This document shows positions 62,523 to 64,000 of a stretch of 64,000 bases of DNA, in pieces. The notes below the pieces were generated by a model. That model did no database searches. It was not told the origin of the DNA and saw only the letters and a program-made list of their open reading frames with translations. Position numbers and translations under genes: made by a program. Source of the stretch: Mesostigma viride (lineage: Eukaryota; Streptophyta; Mesostigmatophyceae; Mesostigmatales; Mesostigmataceae); contig RPFO01000715.1 in assembly GCA_009746045.1 (NCBI GenBank), forward strand, positions 345,449-409,448, given 5' to 3'. Each line of letters opens with the position of its first letter. Within the stretch, counting starts at the first letter, position 1.

Positions 62523-62544
62523 ATGGGCTGCGCCCTTGGGAAAG
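62523..62544 (+). CDS. Possible first exon of an N-myristoylated protein
   Basis: ATGGGCTGCGCCCTTGGGAA then AG is followed by a GTAAAT donor and encodes MGCALGK, a form typical of N-myristoylated and palmitoylated N-termini. A second possible exon end (GTGAGT) is at 62888. No downstream exon could be recognised before the window ends, so this is tentative. Confidence 0.25.
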
Positions 62545-63724
62545 GTAAATGCAGGATATAATCTTGTGGTGGTTTTTACTATAGAGGGAGCCAAGGCCCA
62601 TGCGATAAGGCTTGCCGCGGGAATATCTCTGAAAATGTCGCGCTGGTTCCCCTCGGTTTGGCCACGCGCACAGCGTTTTGTAATGTTACCGTTGCTCGTT
62701 TTTTATGCACGTAGATTTGGAATGTCCCGCTCGAAACCGGACATTCACGGATACTTACGTATTGGCATCGTGCACTGTGGGTGCTCGTCGAGTTCAGGGG
62801 AGGAGAGTGCTAGAGGGAGCTTGGATGCTTTGTCCGGAAGCCGACCAAGAGGCCGACTTGACAATGAGGCGCAGACTCTACGGGTAAAGGTGAGTGTTTT
62901 CTTGAACCGTTAAGAAGCACGACGGTTCATGGATATTGACATATGCACGATGGTTCTCATGTACTTATGTTTATCTTTTTTGAAATACATGAAGAGGTTG
63001 GATAGAGCTTGTTTGTGGATTATGCGTCCATCAAGTCTGAGTTGTTCACCCCTCTGGCCTCCGGATCTCCTTTCTGTAATCCGCCGTGACAATACGCCAG
63101 CTAGCCCAGCATGCATCCATCTATTCATCACAGGCTGCTGCTGATGGACTAGATGGCAACTCTCAATGCATGAATTGGAATCATCAGCAGTGCGTCACCA
63201 AAAGCTGGAATGAGCCACAATGTGATTGCATCCTTCCTTATTCGTAACTTCATCATGCCCATCGAAGCCAGCCCCCCCAGGCTGCCTGCCAGGGGAGGCC
63301 CCCGGCTTGTGCGATTCTTGCTGGCGCGGGGCCGGCAGTGCAAAGGAGAATACAATGCGCACTGGTATAGTCGCGAAATCATGCAGGAGTTCCTGTGTTT
63401 GAATCCAGTATTGTACCGAAAAATTGCACAGGTTGGCACGTTCCTGCCACACCTGCAAAGCAAATCAGCTCCGTGGCCCACCGGCTTGCCTTGATTATGC
63501 AACCAAGGTTCAAACATAGCTTGGCTATTGCCACCCTTGTCCTCGCGCACCCATCCGCAACCCTCCCCGCCCTTGTCCTCGCGTGACCATCCGAAACCCT
63601 CCCCGTCCTCCCACTGCTTGGCCGCCAGCCCAATCTGGTCATTGCTGGTTCTTTCGGTTGGCCTCCACCTTCCCACGCGGCGCCCTTGCCACACGCGGTG
63701 CATTCTCACCGCATCCCCTATCCT
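62545..63724. other. Unassigned sequence
   Basis: Several ORFs of 60 to 190 codons lie on both strands (for example 63210-63494 plus, 63149-63727 minus). None shows a family motif or a convincing codon pattern. Part of this could be introns and exons of a gene that continues past the window end. Confidence 0.35.
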
Positions 63725-64000
63725 CACCTTGTCTTCTTCCCTGCCCTGTCCTCATCCTTGTCTTCTTCCCTGCCCTGTCCTCATCCTTGTCTTCTTCCCT
63801 GCCCTGTCCTCATCCTTGTCTTCTTCCCTGCCCTGTCCTCATCCTTGTCCTCTTCGCTGCCCTGTCCTCATCCTTGTCTTCTTCCCTGCCCTGTCCTCAT
63901 CCTTGTCCTCTTCCCTGCCCTGTCCTCATCCTCGTCGTCTTCCCTGCTCTGTTCTCATCCTTGTCTTCTTCCCTGCCCTGGCCTCATCCTTGTCTTCTTC
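63725..64000. repeat. 29-bp minisatellite running off the window end
   Basis: At least nine copies of TCTTCTTCCCTGCCCTGTCC plus TCATCCTTG with small changes (CTCTTCGCTG, CTCGTCGTC). The start-to-start distance is 29 bases. The right end is not in the window. Confidence 0.95.

Overview
This is a eukaryotic nuclear window. It holds spliced genes, long low-complexity exons, nested LTR and non-LTR retrotransposons and many minisatellites. The best guess is a green alga. The reasons are a plant-type glutaredoxin with a four-CxxC zinc module, LINE relics with a restriction-like endonuclease end, a CACTA-type element with CACTACAA termini, and TGTAA motifs placed like green-algal poly(A) signals. 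The lineage is inferred, and no organism can be named from sequence alone.

Host genes. (1) A 21 kb minus-strand gene (28152 to 7092, ten exons) encodes a PHD-PHD-TFIIS central-SPOC protein of the DIDO/PHF3/Bye1 type, with a glutamine-rich tail. I rebuilt it from splice sites whose phases all agree. Eight of its nine introns carry their own unrelated tandem repeats, including a 2.45 kb array of 24-bp units. (2) A single-exon glutaredoxin-like gene (29538-29999, plus) lies upstream of it in divergent orientation. (3) A protein farnesyl/geranylgeranyltransferase alpha subunit gene (61135 to 57043, minus, five exons). (4) A two-exon 58-residue gene (61516 to 61206, minus) ends 70 bases before the transferase start, so the two may share one mRNA.

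Mobile DNA. 1-6660 is a mosaic of LINE relics with two large palindromes; one holds a duplicated LINE 3' end with an endonuclease-like domain. 31417-39514 is a minus-strand Ty3/gypsy element with 1128-bp LTRs. Its first ORF runs from a gag-like N-terminus into a C5-cytosine methyltransferase that lacks motif I, and its integrase ends in a PHD finger. A 480-bp CACTA-type element interrupts its RT. 40977-49001 is a young Ty1/copia element (695/694-bp LTRs, 5-bp target duplication) inserted in a LINE. Its pol order is integrase, protease, RT, RNase H, which is not the usual copia order. 49002-56692 is another LINE mosaic with a fold-back MITE. Several LINE 3' ends share a hairpin loop, CTCCC(C)AACGG, followed by TTAATTAA-rich sequence.

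The main points to follow up are the methyltransferase and PHD domains in the gypsy element, the permuted copia pol, the shared LINE 3' hairpin, and the minisatellite-filled PHD/TFIIS/SPOC gene. Four reading-frame breaks in that gene, and one in the gypsy ORF, fall in or near C/G-rich runs and look like base-count errors rather than gene decay.
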